This document shows, piece after piece, positions 43,926 through 53,305 of a stretch of 64,000 nucleotides of DNA. Origin of the DNA: JANQJA01 sp040880285 (GTDB lineage Bacteria > Pseudomonadota > Gammaproteobacteria > Pseudomonadales > Azotimanducaceae); the NCBI GenBank assembly GCA_040880285.1, contig JBBDIT010000007.1:1-64000 (forward strand), read 5' to 3'. The position numbers were made by a program, and so were the translations under genes. The first letter of the stretch is position 1; every line of letters begins with the position of its first letter. The notes below the pieces were generated by a model that saw nothing but the letters and a program-made list of their open reading frames with translations, searched no databases and was not told the DNA's origin.

Positions 43926-43933
43926 GAATCAAG

Positions 43934-45358
43934 ATGGCAGAAGCGACAACCGATCCATACCTACCGACGGCGACCGACTTCTCTCCGGCGGTCACCGAAG
44001 AGTCCATCGAGCAATTAGCGAGACCGTCCCTGTCATACTGGCAGGATGCGTGGCGGCGCCTGAAGAAAAATACGCGCGCAATCATTTCCCTTTACATCAT
44101 TGTCGGCCTTGCACTCTTTACCCTGGCCGGACCGCTGGTATGGCAGGTTGACCCTGCCTTGCAGGACCTGAACCAGATTTCGCAGCCACCTGCACTGCCC
44201 CGGGATGCCGTGGTCGTGGAGACCTATGCAAGATGGCCGGGCGTTGTCATTGAAGATTTCCCGATCGAGCCCGACGAGTATGTAGACAGTGTCCCCGCGC
44301 CCGAAAATGTACGCGTCGTCGAGGCCCCTTCTACCCAGCGTGTGCGACTTGTCTGGGATCCTGTTACCGGTGCTGGCGGCTATAATGTCTATCGCAACCA
44401 GCGCGCACCGCATTCCATCAATGACCTCGGCCTGCCCCTGGGTGGCACCATGGCGGGCAATGAGGTCAGCTTCGAGGACAGGCTAAGTCTGGAACAACGT
44501 GTTTACTATTACTCAGTGGTTCCTACTGACGGATTCGATGAGTTCGATACCTGGACGACGATCGAAGTAACGCCCTTACTATCCATTACCCGTGCCGACG
44601 CTGTTGCCCGCGGCCTCATTGCCGAGGACAGTGAAGTCAGCGATGGCGATAAAATCAAACTCGAGTTTCATCCACTGGGTACCGACTATCTCGGTAGGGA
44701 CATGTTGGCAAGATTAATGGAAGGCGCGCGAATTTCGCTTTTTATCGGCATCTGTGCGCCTTTTCTGTATGTTCTGTTCGGGATTCTTTACGGAGGATTT
44801 GCCGGCTACTTTGGTGGCCAGTTTGATCAACTGTTAATGCGTTTTGCCGACTTTGTTGTTGCCCTGCCGTTTTTATTGTTCATGATCCTGTTCAAGATTG
44901 CCTTTGGCATAGGACCCGGTGAGAGCGGCATCATCCCCATGCTGATTGCCCTCGTGCTGCTGGGTTGGCCGGCAACAGCACGGTTGGTACGCGGACAAGT
45001 ATTGCAAATCCGGGAGCAGGGATATATTCAGGCGGCCCGACTGCTGGGTGGAAAGCACCACTACCTCGTTATTCGGCACATCATTCCCAACACCATGGGA
45101 GTCATACTGGTAACGCTCACTTTCTCCGTACCCACGGCAATTTTCACCGAGGCATTTCTATCCTTCATCGGCATGGGTGTGGCGCCGCCGACCCCTTCCT
45201 GGGGCTCCATGTGCAATGAGGGGGTCAAGACGATGTTGAGTCACCCCCATGAACTTGTTTTTCCCGCAATGTTCATCAGCATTACCGTCCTGGCTTTTAA
45301 CCTTTTGGGTGACGGTTTAACCGAGGCGCTGGATTCTCGTATGCGCTCGAGGGAGTAA
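43934..45358 (+). CDS. oppC: Oligopeptide ABC transporter permease OppC with an inserted fibronectin type III-like domain
   Basis: At 474 residues it is about 170 longer than normal OppC (about 300). TM1 lies at about 49-68. Residues 75-235 form an extra periplasmic region; 120-215 looks like a fibronectin type III domain (PAPENVRVV, VRLVWDPVTGAGGYNVYRN, YYYSVVPTDG, IEVTPL). The normal permease then follows: HPLGTDYLGRDMLARL and the EAA loop REQGYIQAARLLGG. The reading frame is continuous, so this is a true insertion. It may contact OppA, peptides or the cell wall (inference). It sits 8 nt after oppB. Confidence 0.92.
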   Translation: MAEATTDPYLPTATDFSPAVTEESIEQLARPSLSYWQDAWRRLKKNTRAIISLYIIVGLALFTLAGPLVWQVDPALQDLNQISQPPALPRDAVVVETYARWPGVVIEDFPIEPDEYVDSVPAPENVRVVEAPSTQRVRLVWDPVTGAGGYNVYRNQRAPHSINDLGLPLGGTMAGNEVSFEDRLSLEQRVYYYSVVPTDGFDEFDTWTTIEVTPLLSITRADAVARGLIAEDSEVSDGDKIKLEFHPLGTDYLGRDMLARLMEGARISLFIGICAPFLYVLFGILYGGFAGYFGGQFDQLLMRFADFVVALPFLLFMILFKIAFGIGPGESGIIPMLIALVLLGWPATARLVRGQVLQIREQGYIQAARLLGGKHHYLVIRHIIPNTMGVILVTLTFSVPTAIFTEAFLSFIGMGVAPPTPSWGSMCNEGVKTMLSHPHELVFPAMFISITVLAFNLLGDGLTEALDSRMRSRE

Positions 45359-45360
45359 CC

Positions 45361-46392
45361 ATGACGGAACACTTGCTACAAGTCACTGATCTTGAAGTGG
45401 AGTTCAGTACCTATGGGGGCGACGTCAAGGCCGTACGCGGGGTCAGCTTTCATGTCGACCCGGGCGAAACGCTGGCGATTGTCGGTGAATCAGGTTGCGG
45501 CAAATCGGTTACGGTACAATCGCTCATGGGCATCATCCCGATGCCACCTGGCCGAATAACCGGTGGCTCGGCGCTGCTTCGGGGCAAAGAAATCCTGGGC
45601 TTGCCGCCCCGGCAAGCCAACAGATTTCGCGGTGTCGAAGTCGGCATGATATTCCAGGACCCGATGACGTCACTCAACCCAACCATGACCATCGGCGACC
45701 AGATCTCCGAGACCCTGATGGTGCACCGGAATGTCAGCTATCGCGAGGCGTCCAGGAGAGCAGTTGAGCTATTGGAACGAACCCGTATACCGGAAGCAAA
45801 AAATCGCGCCAGGCAATATCCATTCGAATTTTCCGGGGGCATGCTTCAGCGCGCAATGATTGCCCAGAGCCTCGCTTGCAGCCCTTCTATCCTGATCGCC
45901 GATGAACCCACCACGGCACTCGACGTCACAATCCAGTCCCAGATTCTCGAACTGATGAGCGAGCTCAAACGCGCCGAGAACATGTCGATCATACTGATTA
46001 CCCACGACCTTGCAGTCGTTGCACGCATGGCTGACCGGGTCGCGGTCATGTACGCCGGTCAGATTGTCGAGTCAGGCACCGTCGACGAGATTTTCTACGA
46101 ATCTGCACACCCTTATACGCTGGGGCTAAAAGATGCGATGCCATCCAATCGGGAACAACGTGACAAAAACCTGATGCCCATCCTCGGCAGCCCACCGGAT
46201 CTGTTTGATCCACCCAAAGGGTGCTCCTACTATGCGCGCTGCCCCTTCGCGATGCAGGTCTGCAAGCCGAAAATGCCGCCACGATTTACCTTCGACTCGG
46301 ACCATTCACATTACGCCCGATGCTGGTTGCAACACGACGACGCACCACACGAGGAACGCCTGTTCCAGCAAGGAAAGCGCGATGTTGATTAA
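45361..46392 (+). CDS. oppD: Oligopeptide ABC transporter ATPase OppD
   Basis: A 343-residue ATPase with Walker A GESGCGKS, Q-loop FQDPMTSLNP, signature SGGMLQRAMIAQSL, Walker B ILIADEPTTALD and switch His THD, plus the C-terminal oligopeptide-transporter extension with the Cys motif GCSYYARCPFAMQVC that can bind an Fe-S cluster in Opp ATPases. It starts 2 nt after the oppC stop and overlaps oppF by 11 nt. Confidence 0.95.
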   Translation: MTEHLLQVTDLEVEFSTYGGDVKAVRGVSFHVDPGETLAIVGESGCGKSVTVQSLMGIIPMPPGRITGGSALLRGKEILGLPPRQANRFRGVEVGMIFQDPMTSLNPTMTIGDQISETLMVHRNVSYREASRRAVELLERTRIPEAKNRARQYPFEFSGGMLQRAMIAQSLACSPSILIADEPTTALDVTIQSQILELMSELKRAENMSIILITHDLAVVARMADRVAVMYAGQIVESGTVDEIFYESAHPYTLGLKDAMPSNREQRDKNLMPILGSPPDLFDPPKGCSYYARCPFAMQVCKPKMPPRFTFDSDHSHYARCWLQHDDAPHEERLFQQGKRDVD

Positions 46393-47332
46393 AACCCGGA
46401 ACCTGACTAAACACTTTCCTATGGGTATTGGCCAGACACTCCATGCGGTGGACGGGATTTCGATAGAAATTGACGAGAATGAAATCATGGGCCTCGTCGG
46501 TGAAAGTGGGTCCGGGAAGTCCACATTCGGAAAGACCCTCACAGGCCTGCTACAAAGAACCAGCGGCGATGCCTGGTTCCGGGGAGAGGCCCTGCCTCAC
46601 AAGTTTACTGCCGAAGACCACCTCAAGTATTCCCGCGAAATGCAAATGATCTTCCAGGATCCTTACTCTTCGCTGAATCCCAGAATGACCGTCCTCGACG
46701 TGATTGGCGAGGGATTGTTTATCCAGGGCCGACATACCCGGGCGCAGATCCGGGATCAGGTCGCCATGTGGCTGGAGCGCGTTGGCCTCAATGCGGATCA
46801 TATGTCGCGCTACCCTCACGAATTTTCCGGTGGACAACGCCAGCGTATCGGCATCGCCCGGGCCATGATTATTGAACCAAAATTTGTGGTGTGCGATGAG
46901 CCGATTTCGGCACTGGATGTTTCTGTTCAGGCGCAGGTCATCAATCTGCTCAATGACCTCAAGCAATCCATGGGGCTCACCATGTTGTTCATCGCTCACG
47001 ACCTGTCCATGGTTCGATATGTCTCGGATAAGATGTCAGTCATGTACCTGGGCGCATTGGCAGAATCCGGCCCCTCGAATGAGGTCTTTTTCGACCCACA
47101 GCACCCTTACACCAGGCTTTTAATTGAAGCCAATCCTGAACCTGACCCACGTATCGAACGGGGTCGGCCGTTTGCACCTATCAGGGGCGAAATCACGTCA
47201 CCGGTCAATATCGGCGCCGGTTGTCGGTTTGCTGATCGCTGTCCGAGTGTTATGGACCGATGCCGCACCGAAACCCCCGCGGACATCAGCATCTCAGACA
47301 CACGCAAAGTGGCCTGTCATCTGTTCGACTAG
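46382..47332 (+). CDS. oppF: Oligopeptide ABC transporter ATPase OppF
   Basis: A 316-residue ATPase with Walker A GESGSGKST, signature SGGQRQRIGIARA, Walker B FVVCDEPISALD and C-terminal GCRFADRCPSVMDRC Cys motif. ATG 46382 (GGAAA ribosome binding site) overlaps the oppD end. It completes oppABCDF. With OppD it forms the heterodimeric ATPase. No terminator was seen downstream; 250 nt separate it from the FKBP gene. Confidence 0.95.
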   Translation: MLIKTRNLTKHFPMGIGQTLHAVDGISIEIDENEIMGLVGESGSGKSTFGKTLTGLLQRTSGDAWFRGEALPHKFTAEDHLKYSREMQMIFQDPYSSLNPRMTVLDVIGEGLFIQGRHTRAQIRDQVAMWLERVGLNADHMSRYPHEFSGGQRQRIGIARAMIIEPKFVVCDEPISALDVSVQAQVINLLNDLKQSMGLTMLFIAHDLSMVRYVSDKMSVMYLGALAESGPSNEVFFDPQHPYTRLLIEANPEPDPRIERGRPFAPIRGEITSPVNIGAGCRFADRCPSVMDRCRTETPADISISDTRKVACHLFD

Positions 47333-47584
47333 GGATTCGCGGCCTCGCAGTGGACATGTTATCCTTACTTTTCATCCATTTACATCGCAGTAACGCAAGA
47401 AGAGATTTCTGGATCTCATTTCTTCGGCACAGCACACTCGATTTTTGATCTCCGGCTGCCCTCTTTTGGTGCCACCCATAAGGCTGTATCAGAACCGCTT
47501 CCCTGCTTTTCAAGAAATGTGACTCACTTCCGTGAGCCTGGCCAGACATTCCTGCAACACGATCATCCAACACAGGAGCACTAC

Positions 47585-48040
47585 ATGAAAATTGAAGGCC
47601 AGAAGGTTGTCAGCATTCATTACACACTCACCAGCGATGGTGTAGAACTGGATTCATCCAAAGGACGCGAACCCCTCACCTATCTTCATGGCGGCGGTGG
47701 CATCATCCCGGGTCTTGAAAAAGCCCTCGAAGGACGTGAGGCGGGCGAAGACCTGAGTGTAGTTATTGAACCCGAAGAAGGCTACGGACCCATCAATGAC
47801 GAGCTGATCCAGAATGTTCCCAAGACCGCATTTGAAGGTGTCGAGAAAGTGGAGCCGGGTATGCAGTTCCAGGCCAGTGGCCAGAACGGCGCCGTACAGA
47901 ATATTACGGTCGTCAAGGTCGAGGAAGAGGAAGTCACCATCGACGCTAATCATCCGCTCGCGGGCCAAACGCTGGAATTTGACGTCAAGGTTGAAGAGGT
48001 ACGGGAGCCGACCGCAGAAGAACTGCAGCAGGTTACTTGA
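47585..48040 (+). CDS. SlyD-like FKBP peptidyl-prolyl isomerase
   Basis: A 151-residue FKBP with a GGGGIIPGLEKALEG active-site region, an insert-in-flap domain (about 65-125) and NHPLAGQTLEFDVKVEEV. ATG 47585 has GGAG 6 nt upstream; the open frame further upstream is not FKBP-like. It lacks the His/Cys-rich metal-binding tail of E. coli SlyD. It is a cytoplasmic folding chaperone, the second FKBP in the window after fkpB. It converges with the NUDIX gene with a 6-nt gap. Confidence 0.92.
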   Translation: MKIEGQKVVSIHYTLTSDGVELDSSKGREPLTYLHGGGGIIPGLEKALEGREAGEDLSVVIEPEEGYGPINDELIQNVPKTAFEGVEKVEPGMQFQASGQNGAVQNITVVKVEEEEVTIDANHPLAGQTLEFDVKVEEVREPTAEELQQVT

Positions 48041-48046
48041 TGCAGG

Positions 48047-48595
48047 TTACTTGATAAGGCCCTGGCGGGTCTTTTCCAACATCCTCATGATGGACGCTTC
48101 GGTAGTATAGTCGCAGACCTTGTCGAGGGGTATCCAGGCAAGGTCATGCGATTCATCGCTGACTACATAATCCTGTGCCCCCGCCGCCCTGAACAGGAAC
48201 CGGCAGTCATAATGATAGTGTGAGGGCTCAGCTCCACGCTCAGGAATAGCGTGGATATCGATATCGAAGATTTGATCTGACAGCAGCTCGAGGTCTTTGA
48301 GCCCAGACTCTTCTTGAGCTTCCTTGCGGGCCACAAGAGAGATATTTGCTTCTCCGTCAGCATGCCCACCCAGTTGTACCCAGATATCCAGTTTGCGATG
48401 GTGCGTCAGCAGCACTCGCTCCCTATTGTCGTCCAGCAGCCAGGCCGAGCCGGTAACATGTCCCGGCGCCAGACTTCGCTCAAAACAGTCCTCGTGGCTT
48501 TGCACAAATGCCCGAATCCTCCTGACCTCCTCGTGCTCGTCAGGGAATTGCTGCTCATATCGATCAATCAAAGCAAGAATCTGGCGGCGATGCAT
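48047..48595 (-). CDS. NUDIX hydrolase
   Basis: A 182-residue NUDIX protein with a GGHADGE...KEAQEESGL box near residue 84-106, in which the first Arg of the REUXEEXGU motif is Lys. The N-terminal helical region (HRRQILALIDRYEQQFP) and ITGSAWLLD-like start of the fold (VTGSAWLLDD) suit a nucleotide pyrophosphatase of the MutT/NudF-like class. I place the start at ATG 48595, 4 nt after the cobT stop; an ATG at 48652 would overlap cobT. The substrate is unknown. Confidence 0.82.
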   Translation of the reverse strand: MHRRQILALIDRYEQQFPDEHEEVRRIRAFVQSHEDCFERSLAPGHVTGSAWLLDDNRERVLLTHHRKLDIWVQLGGHADGEANISLVARKEAQEESGLKDLELLSDQIFDIDIHAIPERGAEPSHYHYDCRFLFRAAGAQDYVVSDESHDLAWIPLDKVCDYTTEASIMRMLEKTRQGLIK

Positions 48596-48599
48596 GAAA

Positions 48600-50444
48600 T
48601 CAGCTCGTGTCGCGTACAGGTCTCGCTGCTGGCGCGCGATTGGATTCTTCATCGAACAGGTCTGCAAGCTGTTCAATCATCGCATCCCCCAGCTGCTCCG
48701 CATCGGTAATCGTCACAGCGCGGCGATAGTGGTGAGTAACATCATGGCCGATACCGATCGCCACCAGTTCAATAGGAGAGTAGTTTTCGATCTTGTCGAT
48801 CGCGAATTTGAGATGCTGTTCCAGATAATTGCTGGGATTCACCAAAAGCGTACTGTTATCTACCGGCAGGCCATCGGAGATCACCATCAGGATGCGACGT
48901 TCTTCGGCACGTCCGACCATTCGATTATGGGCCCACAATAAGGCCTCACCATCGATATTTTCCTTTAATAATTCTTCTCGCATCATCAACCCGAGGTTGC
49001 CACGCGCGCGTCGCCAGGGTGCATCTGCCGCCTTATAGATGATATGCCTCAAGTCATTGAGACGACCCGGATGCGGTGGTTTACCCTGTTGCAACCACAG
49101 CTCTCGTGACTGGCCACCACGCCAGGCCCTGGTAGTAAATCCCAGAATCTCTACCTTGACGGCACAGCGCTCGAGCGTACGACCAAGAATATCAGCACAC
49201 ATGGCCGCGATCGTGATCGATCGACCCCGCATGGAACCGCTGCTGTCAATCAGGAGTGAAACCACAGTGTCGCGAAATTTGGTGTCTTTCTCACGCTTGA
49301 AGGCGAGCGGGTGGAACGGGTCGATAATTACCGATGGTAGCCGTGAAGTATCGAGCATGCCCTCTTCCTGATCGAACTCCCAGGTTCTGTTTTGTTGCGC
49401 CATCAACTTTCGTTGCAAGCGATTAGCCAGTTTGCTGATTACCACATAGGAATTCTGCAAGTGCTTGTCCAACACGCCTCGCAAACGCTCAAGCTCGGCT
49501 GGCTCACACAGTTCATTGGCTGGCACAATCTCGTCGAATAGTGTCGTAAAGGCCTTGTAGTCAGACTCCCTGGGGCGATTCCAGTTCCTGTCGAAGTTGG
49601 CATCCGGGGGCGCCCCCGCCTCGTCCTCATCACCTTCAGACTCTGCCATATCCATGGCGTCAACATCGACAGGCACTTCACCCTCTATCGCATCAGCCAT
49701 ATCCGCATCACCGGCTGACTCCTGGTCTGATACCTCATCGCCTGCATCAGATTCCATTTCTTCGGTCTGTTCTTCGGCGTCTTCAGACTCACCGTCGCCA
49801 CCCTCTTCGCCCCACTCATCGGCAAGACCAAGGCTCGTTATCATTTCCCTGGCAATACGTGAGAATTCCGCCTGGTCATACAGTGAGTGCTCCAGTTCAT
49901 CAAACTTTTCGCCTATCTGCTCATTGATATACTCACGCCATTGACCTACCAGCTGCTGCGCTGAATCAGGCAAGGGCAACCCCGTAAGTTTTTCACGAAT
50001 GAGCATGCCAACGGCCTCTCCAAGGGGCGCCTGCTTCTGGTTTTCTATCTTGTCAAAACCGTGATTACGACAGTATTGATCAAGCTGGGCGTTCAGATTC
50101 TGACCCACTCCCTTCATCAAGTTGGCGCCAATGGAGGCAACCCGCGCCTCCTCGACATGGTCGAATACTTCCTGGGCGACACCAGCCCCGGGCCGATGGG
50201 ATCGATGCCAGGCCTCATCGTGGAATCGCATGCGCAGGGCAAACGCATCAGCCGTGCCCCTGAGCGCAGCCAACTGATCTTTTGTGAGGCCGACTTCCGG
50301 CAAGGGCACGCGCGCGCGATTGCCTTGCAGGTAGGGTTTACCCCGTCCAAAGCTGACGTTCAGTTCTTCATTGCCGGAGATCGCCCGCATGGTGGACGTG
50401 ACTGCCTGCTTGAAGATTTCCGTGGGATCGTCGATCTGCGTCAA
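48600..50444 (-). CDS. cobT: CobT-like VWA subunit of a cobaltochelatase-type complex
   Basis: A 614-residue protein with the CobT architecture: N-terminal helical domain (RMRFHDEAWHRSHRP, then VFDHVEEARV), a highly acidic linker (about 212-276) and a C-terminal VWA domain with MIDAS D400-S-S-G-S and GRSITIAAMCADILGRTLER. In B12 producers CobT joins CobS and CobN to insert cobalt. No cobN or other cobalamin gene is nearby. The TTG start at 50444 has GGAG upstream; cobS is 57 nt upstream. Confidence 0.88.
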   Translation of the reverse strand: MTQIDDPTEIFKQAVTSTMRAISGNEELNVSFGRGKPYLQGNRARVPLPEVGLTKDQLAALRGTADAFALRMRFHDEAWHRSHRPGAGVAQEVFDHVEEARVASIGANLMKGVGQNLNAQLDQYCRNHGFDKIENQKQAPLGEAVGMLIREKLTGLPLPDSAQQLVGQWREYINEQIGEKFDELEHSLYDQAEFSRIAREMITSLGLADEWGEEGGDGESEDAEEQTEEMESDAGDEVSDQESAGDADMADAIEGEVPVDVDAMDMAESEGDEDEAGAPPDANFDRNWNRPRESDYKAFTTLFDEIVPANELCEPAELERLRGVLDKHLQNSYVVISKLANRLQRKLMAQQNRTWEFDQEEGMLDTSRLPSVIIDPFHPLAFKREKDTKFRDTVVSLLIDSSGSMRGRSITIAAMCADILGRTLERCAVKVEILGFTTRAWRGGQSRELWLQQGKPPHPGRLNDLRHIIYKAADAPWRRARGNLGLMMREELLKENIDGEALLWAHNRMVGRAEERRILMVISDGLPVDNSTLLVNPSNYLEQHLKFAIDKIENYSPIELVAIGIGHDVTHHYRRAVTITDAEQLGDAMIEQLADLFDEESNRAPAARPVRDTS

Positions 50445-50500
50445 GATAGGACTCCAATCCCGTCACCATCCGGTCGTGACGGGATTTCAGCGTTTCGCTG

Positions 50501-51481
50501 TCAGGCCAGCACAACCCTTGAACTGGATTCCGGTAACTCGTCACCCATGCAGCGCTGGTAGTACTCAGCCACAATCGAGCGCTCGGTTTCGTCACACTTG
50601 TTCAGGAACGTGAGTCGGAACGCAAACCCGAGGTCATTGAATATCTTCGCATTCTCTGCCCACATGATGACAGTCCGCGGCGACATGACAATAGAAATGT
50701 CGCCATTGATAAATCCCTGGCGAGTCAGTTCTGCAACCGAAACCATATTGGATACAACTTTAGGATCAAGGTCATTGATCTTTGCCATCACAATTTTTTC
50801 TTCCTGCACATGCGGTAGGTAATTGAGCGTCGTGACAATATTCCAGCGGTCCATTTGTCCCTGGTTGATCTGCTGCGTTCCGTGGTAGAGACCAGTAGGA
50901 TCACCAAGGCCAATAGTATTGGTCGTTGCAAACAACCGGAACGAAGGATGCGGACTGATCACCGTACTCTGGTCAAGCAAGGTCAGCTTACCCTCGACTT
51001 CGAGTACACGCTGGATCACAAACATGACATCCGGGCGCCCGGCATCATATTCGTCGAACACGATCGCACAGGCACGCTGGAGCGCCCAGGGCAATAGCCC
51101 TTCTTTGAACTCGGTAACCTGTTTGCCGTCTTTCAGGACAATCGCATCCTTACCGATCAGGTCAATACGGCTCACGTGGCTATCGAGGTTAACCCGGATA
51201 CACGGCCAATTCAGTCGTGCGGCAACCTGCTCGACGTGCGTTGACTTGCCGGTACCGTGATAACCCTGGATCATCACGCGCCGGTTATGGGCGAAGCCCG
51301 CCAGGATCGCAAGCGTGGTCTCGTGATTAAACAGATAACTGTCATCAATTATCGGCACATGGTCCGAACCCCTGGAGAATGCCGGCACTTTGAGGTCCAC
51401 ATCCAGTCCAAACGCTTCGCGGACGTCTATGCGGGTATCGGGTATACCGCTGCCTTCAAGGGCACTACCTTTCTCTGTCAT
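50501..51481 (-). CDS. cobS: CobS-like AAA+ ATPase of a cobaltochelatase-type complex
   Basis: A 326-residue AAA+ ATPase with Walker A GYHGTGKST, Walker B IVFDEYDAG, sensor FATTNTIG and the CobS-typical N terminus (DVDLKVPAFSRGSDHVP). CobS and CobT form a two-ring motor that works with CobN. It is the first gene of cobS-cobT. The pair also occurs in gammaproteobacteria without the aerobic B12 pathway, where its client is unknown (recollection). Confidence 0.92.
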   Translation of the reverse strand: MTEKGSALEGSGIPDTRIDVREAFGLDVDLKVPAFSRGSDHVPIIDDSYLFNHETTLAILAGFAHNRRVMIQGYHGTGKSTHVEQVAARLNWPCIRVNLDSHVSRIDLIGKDAIVLKDGKQVTEFKEGLLPWALQRACAIVFDEYDAGRPDVMFVIQRVLEVEGKLTLLDQSTVISPHPSFRLFATTNTIGLGDPTGLYHGTQQINQGQMDRWNIVTTLNYLPHVQEEKIVMAKINDLDPKVVSNMVSVAELTRQGFINGDISIVMSPRTVIMWAENAKIFNDLGFAFRLTFLNKCDETERSIVAEYYQRCMGDELPESSSRVVLA

Positions 51482-51717
51482 GACTTCTACTGCCTGTTAT
51501 ACGGCCAAAAATAAGGGTGCCAAGGATAGCCGCATTGCGCTTGGATTTCCATGGCAGGAAGCGTCCGATAGTGTCTCAGCTCGCAATCGCCAAACAACTT
51601 GTCGGAACTTTCGCTGAGTCGAAGTAGACGCAGCGGTTGGCTTTGCTGCGATGTCGGGCCATCCCAGGACCGTCCCGCATCCGCTATAATCGGTTATTTA
51701 GGCAATGGGAATACCAG

Positions 51718-52266
51718 ATGGTGAGGATTTATCTAGTGAGGCACGGACGTGCTGCAGCATCTTTTACCGACGATCACGACCCGGGTCTTGACGAAGTGGG
51801 TCGAGCGCAAGCCATCACCGCCTCACAAACCCTTGCCGCCATGACGCCCCTGTCCTTGCGCACCAGCCCGCTCAAGCGTGCACAGGAGACGGCCGCACCA
51901 CTGGCAGAAATCCTGGGCCAGACCCCGATTATCGAGGAACGATTTGCCGAAATCCCCTCGCCTGGCCTGACCCTGTCGGATCGGGGACCCTGGCTCCGGC
52001 AAATCATGCAAGGAAGCTGGAGCCAACAGTCGCAAGCACTGCAAACCTGGCGCGCCAGGCTGATTGAATGCCTCCTCACGATAGCGTCAGATACTGCTAT
52101 CTTTTCTCACTTCGTCGCAATTAATGCCGCAGTAGGCGCTGCCGTTAATGATGACCAGGTAGTACTATTTCGACCCGACAATGGTTCTATTACAACTATT
52201 GAAACTGATGGCAAGACACTGACCCTGATTGAACGTGGGTCGGAAGCCATGACTCACATCAACTGA
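51718..52266 (+). CDS. SixA-like histidine phosphatase
   Basis: A 182-residue member of the histidine phosphatase superfamily with the catalytic LVRHGRA motif (His8) near the N terminus, RTSPLKRAQETA and the second His in FSHFVAINAAV. SixA-type enzymes dephosphorylate phosphohistidine on signalling proteins or small phosphates. ATG 51718 has GGGA 8 nt upstream. It stands alone and its 3' end overlaps holA by 8 nt. Confidence 0.87.
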   Translation: MVRIYLVRHGRAAASFTDDHDPGLDEVGRAQAITASQTLAAMTPLSLRTSPLKRAQETAAPLAEILGQTPIIEERFAEIPSPGLTLSDRGPWLRQIMQGSWSQQSQALQTWRARLIECLLTIASDTAIFSHFVAINAAVGAAVNDDQVVLFRPDNGSITTIETDGKTLTLIERGSEAMTHIN

Positions 52267-53305
52267 CATTTTGGCTGCGAGCCCGACTCACCTGGAACAC
52301 CGGACGCCCCGCGAGGGCAAGGACCAGATCAGTCAATTCAGTCCAGGGCTCGCCTTTGCCGATACCCTTGATAAGCCGGTCGATGCGGCCTACATCCCGC
52401 TGCAGCCCGAGTAGCGTCTTTGATTGATGCGCGCGCAAGCACCTGGCCACCAGGGTTTTACGCTTTGGCCAAATCCGCGCGGCGGCGATGGCTTTATCTG
52501 CGGGACTGCCCTTCTCGATAGCGACCGCCATGCCAACCAGACCACGGAGTTCACGCGCCAGCATATTGACGACAAACAAAGGTTCGGCACCTTCCAGCTT
52601 TAAACCCTGGATGATCTTTAACGTGCGGGAGTAGTCCTGGCCAACGGCCGCGTCTATCAATGAGAACACATCGTAGCGGGAAGAGTCGGCAACACCTTCT
52701 ACTATTTGCGCCAGGCCAATCCTGTCGCTATCGGAGACGAGACGCAGGCGCTCAATTTCCTGGATCGCGGCCAATAGATTCCCTTCAATCCGGTCAATCA
52801 AGGCATCGATGGCCTCACGGTCCGCATTGAGTCCTGCGCGCCGGAACCGTTCGGATAGCCAACGGGGTAATTCGGCAACCCCGATCGGCCAAACCTGTAC
52901 AAACACACCTGCCGAGTCCAGCGCCTTGAACCACCTGGTTTTCTGGGTTGCAGCGTCGAGCCTCGGCATGACCAGTAACATTGTCGTGTCATCCGGCAGG
53001 TTTTCAGTATAGGCCTTCAATACACTGGCACCCTTGTCACCGGGCTTGCCACCGGGGATGCGAATCTCAAGTATTTTTCGTTCAGCGAACAAGCTCATGC
53101 TGTTGGCACTGAACAGCACCTCGCCCCAATCAAAATTACCATCGGCATGAAACAAATCACGCTCGGAATATCCCTGATCACGCAACCCGGCCCTGATTTC
53201 ATCGCAAACCTCGGCAACCAGCAGGGGTTCATCACCACTCACCAGGTATACCGGCGCAACCTGCTTTTTCAGCGCCTGGCCGATTTTTTCAGGCGGGATC
53301 TTCAT
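52259..53305 (-). CDS. holA: DNA polymerase III delta subunit
   Basis: A 348-residue HolA. It shows LVSGDEPLLVAEV at the start, LLVMPRLD, and the clamp-loader helical region LLAAIQEIERLRL; the C-terminal domain has the RELRGL and KRKTLVARC helices. Delta opens the beta clamp in the clamp-loader complex. I chose ATG 53305, which overlaps the lptE end by 17 nt, giving MKIPPEKIGQAL as in other family members. Order leuS-lptE-holA is standard. Confidence 0.93.
   Translation of the reverse strand: MKIPPEKIGQALKKQVAPVYLVSGDEPLLVAEVCDEIRAGLRDQGYSERDLFHADGNFDWGEVLFSANSMSLFAERKILEIRIPGGKPGDKGASVLKAYTENLPDDTTMLLVMPRLDAATQKTRWFKALDSAGVFVQVWPIGVAELPRWLSERFRRAGLNADREAIDALIDRIEGNLLAAIQEIERLRLVSDSDRIGLAQIVEGVADSSRYDVFSLIDAAVGQDYSRTLKIIQGLKLEGAEPLFVVNMLARELRGLVGMAVAIEKGSPADKAIAAARIWPKRKTLVARCLRAHQSKTLLGLQRDVGRIDRLIKGIGKGEPWTELTDLVLALAGRPVFQVSRARSQNVS

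Noticed and set aside
48600..51481. Evidence for cobalamin synthesis
   Set aside because: CobS and CobT alone are not sufficient; neither CobN nor any other cobalamin gene is present.
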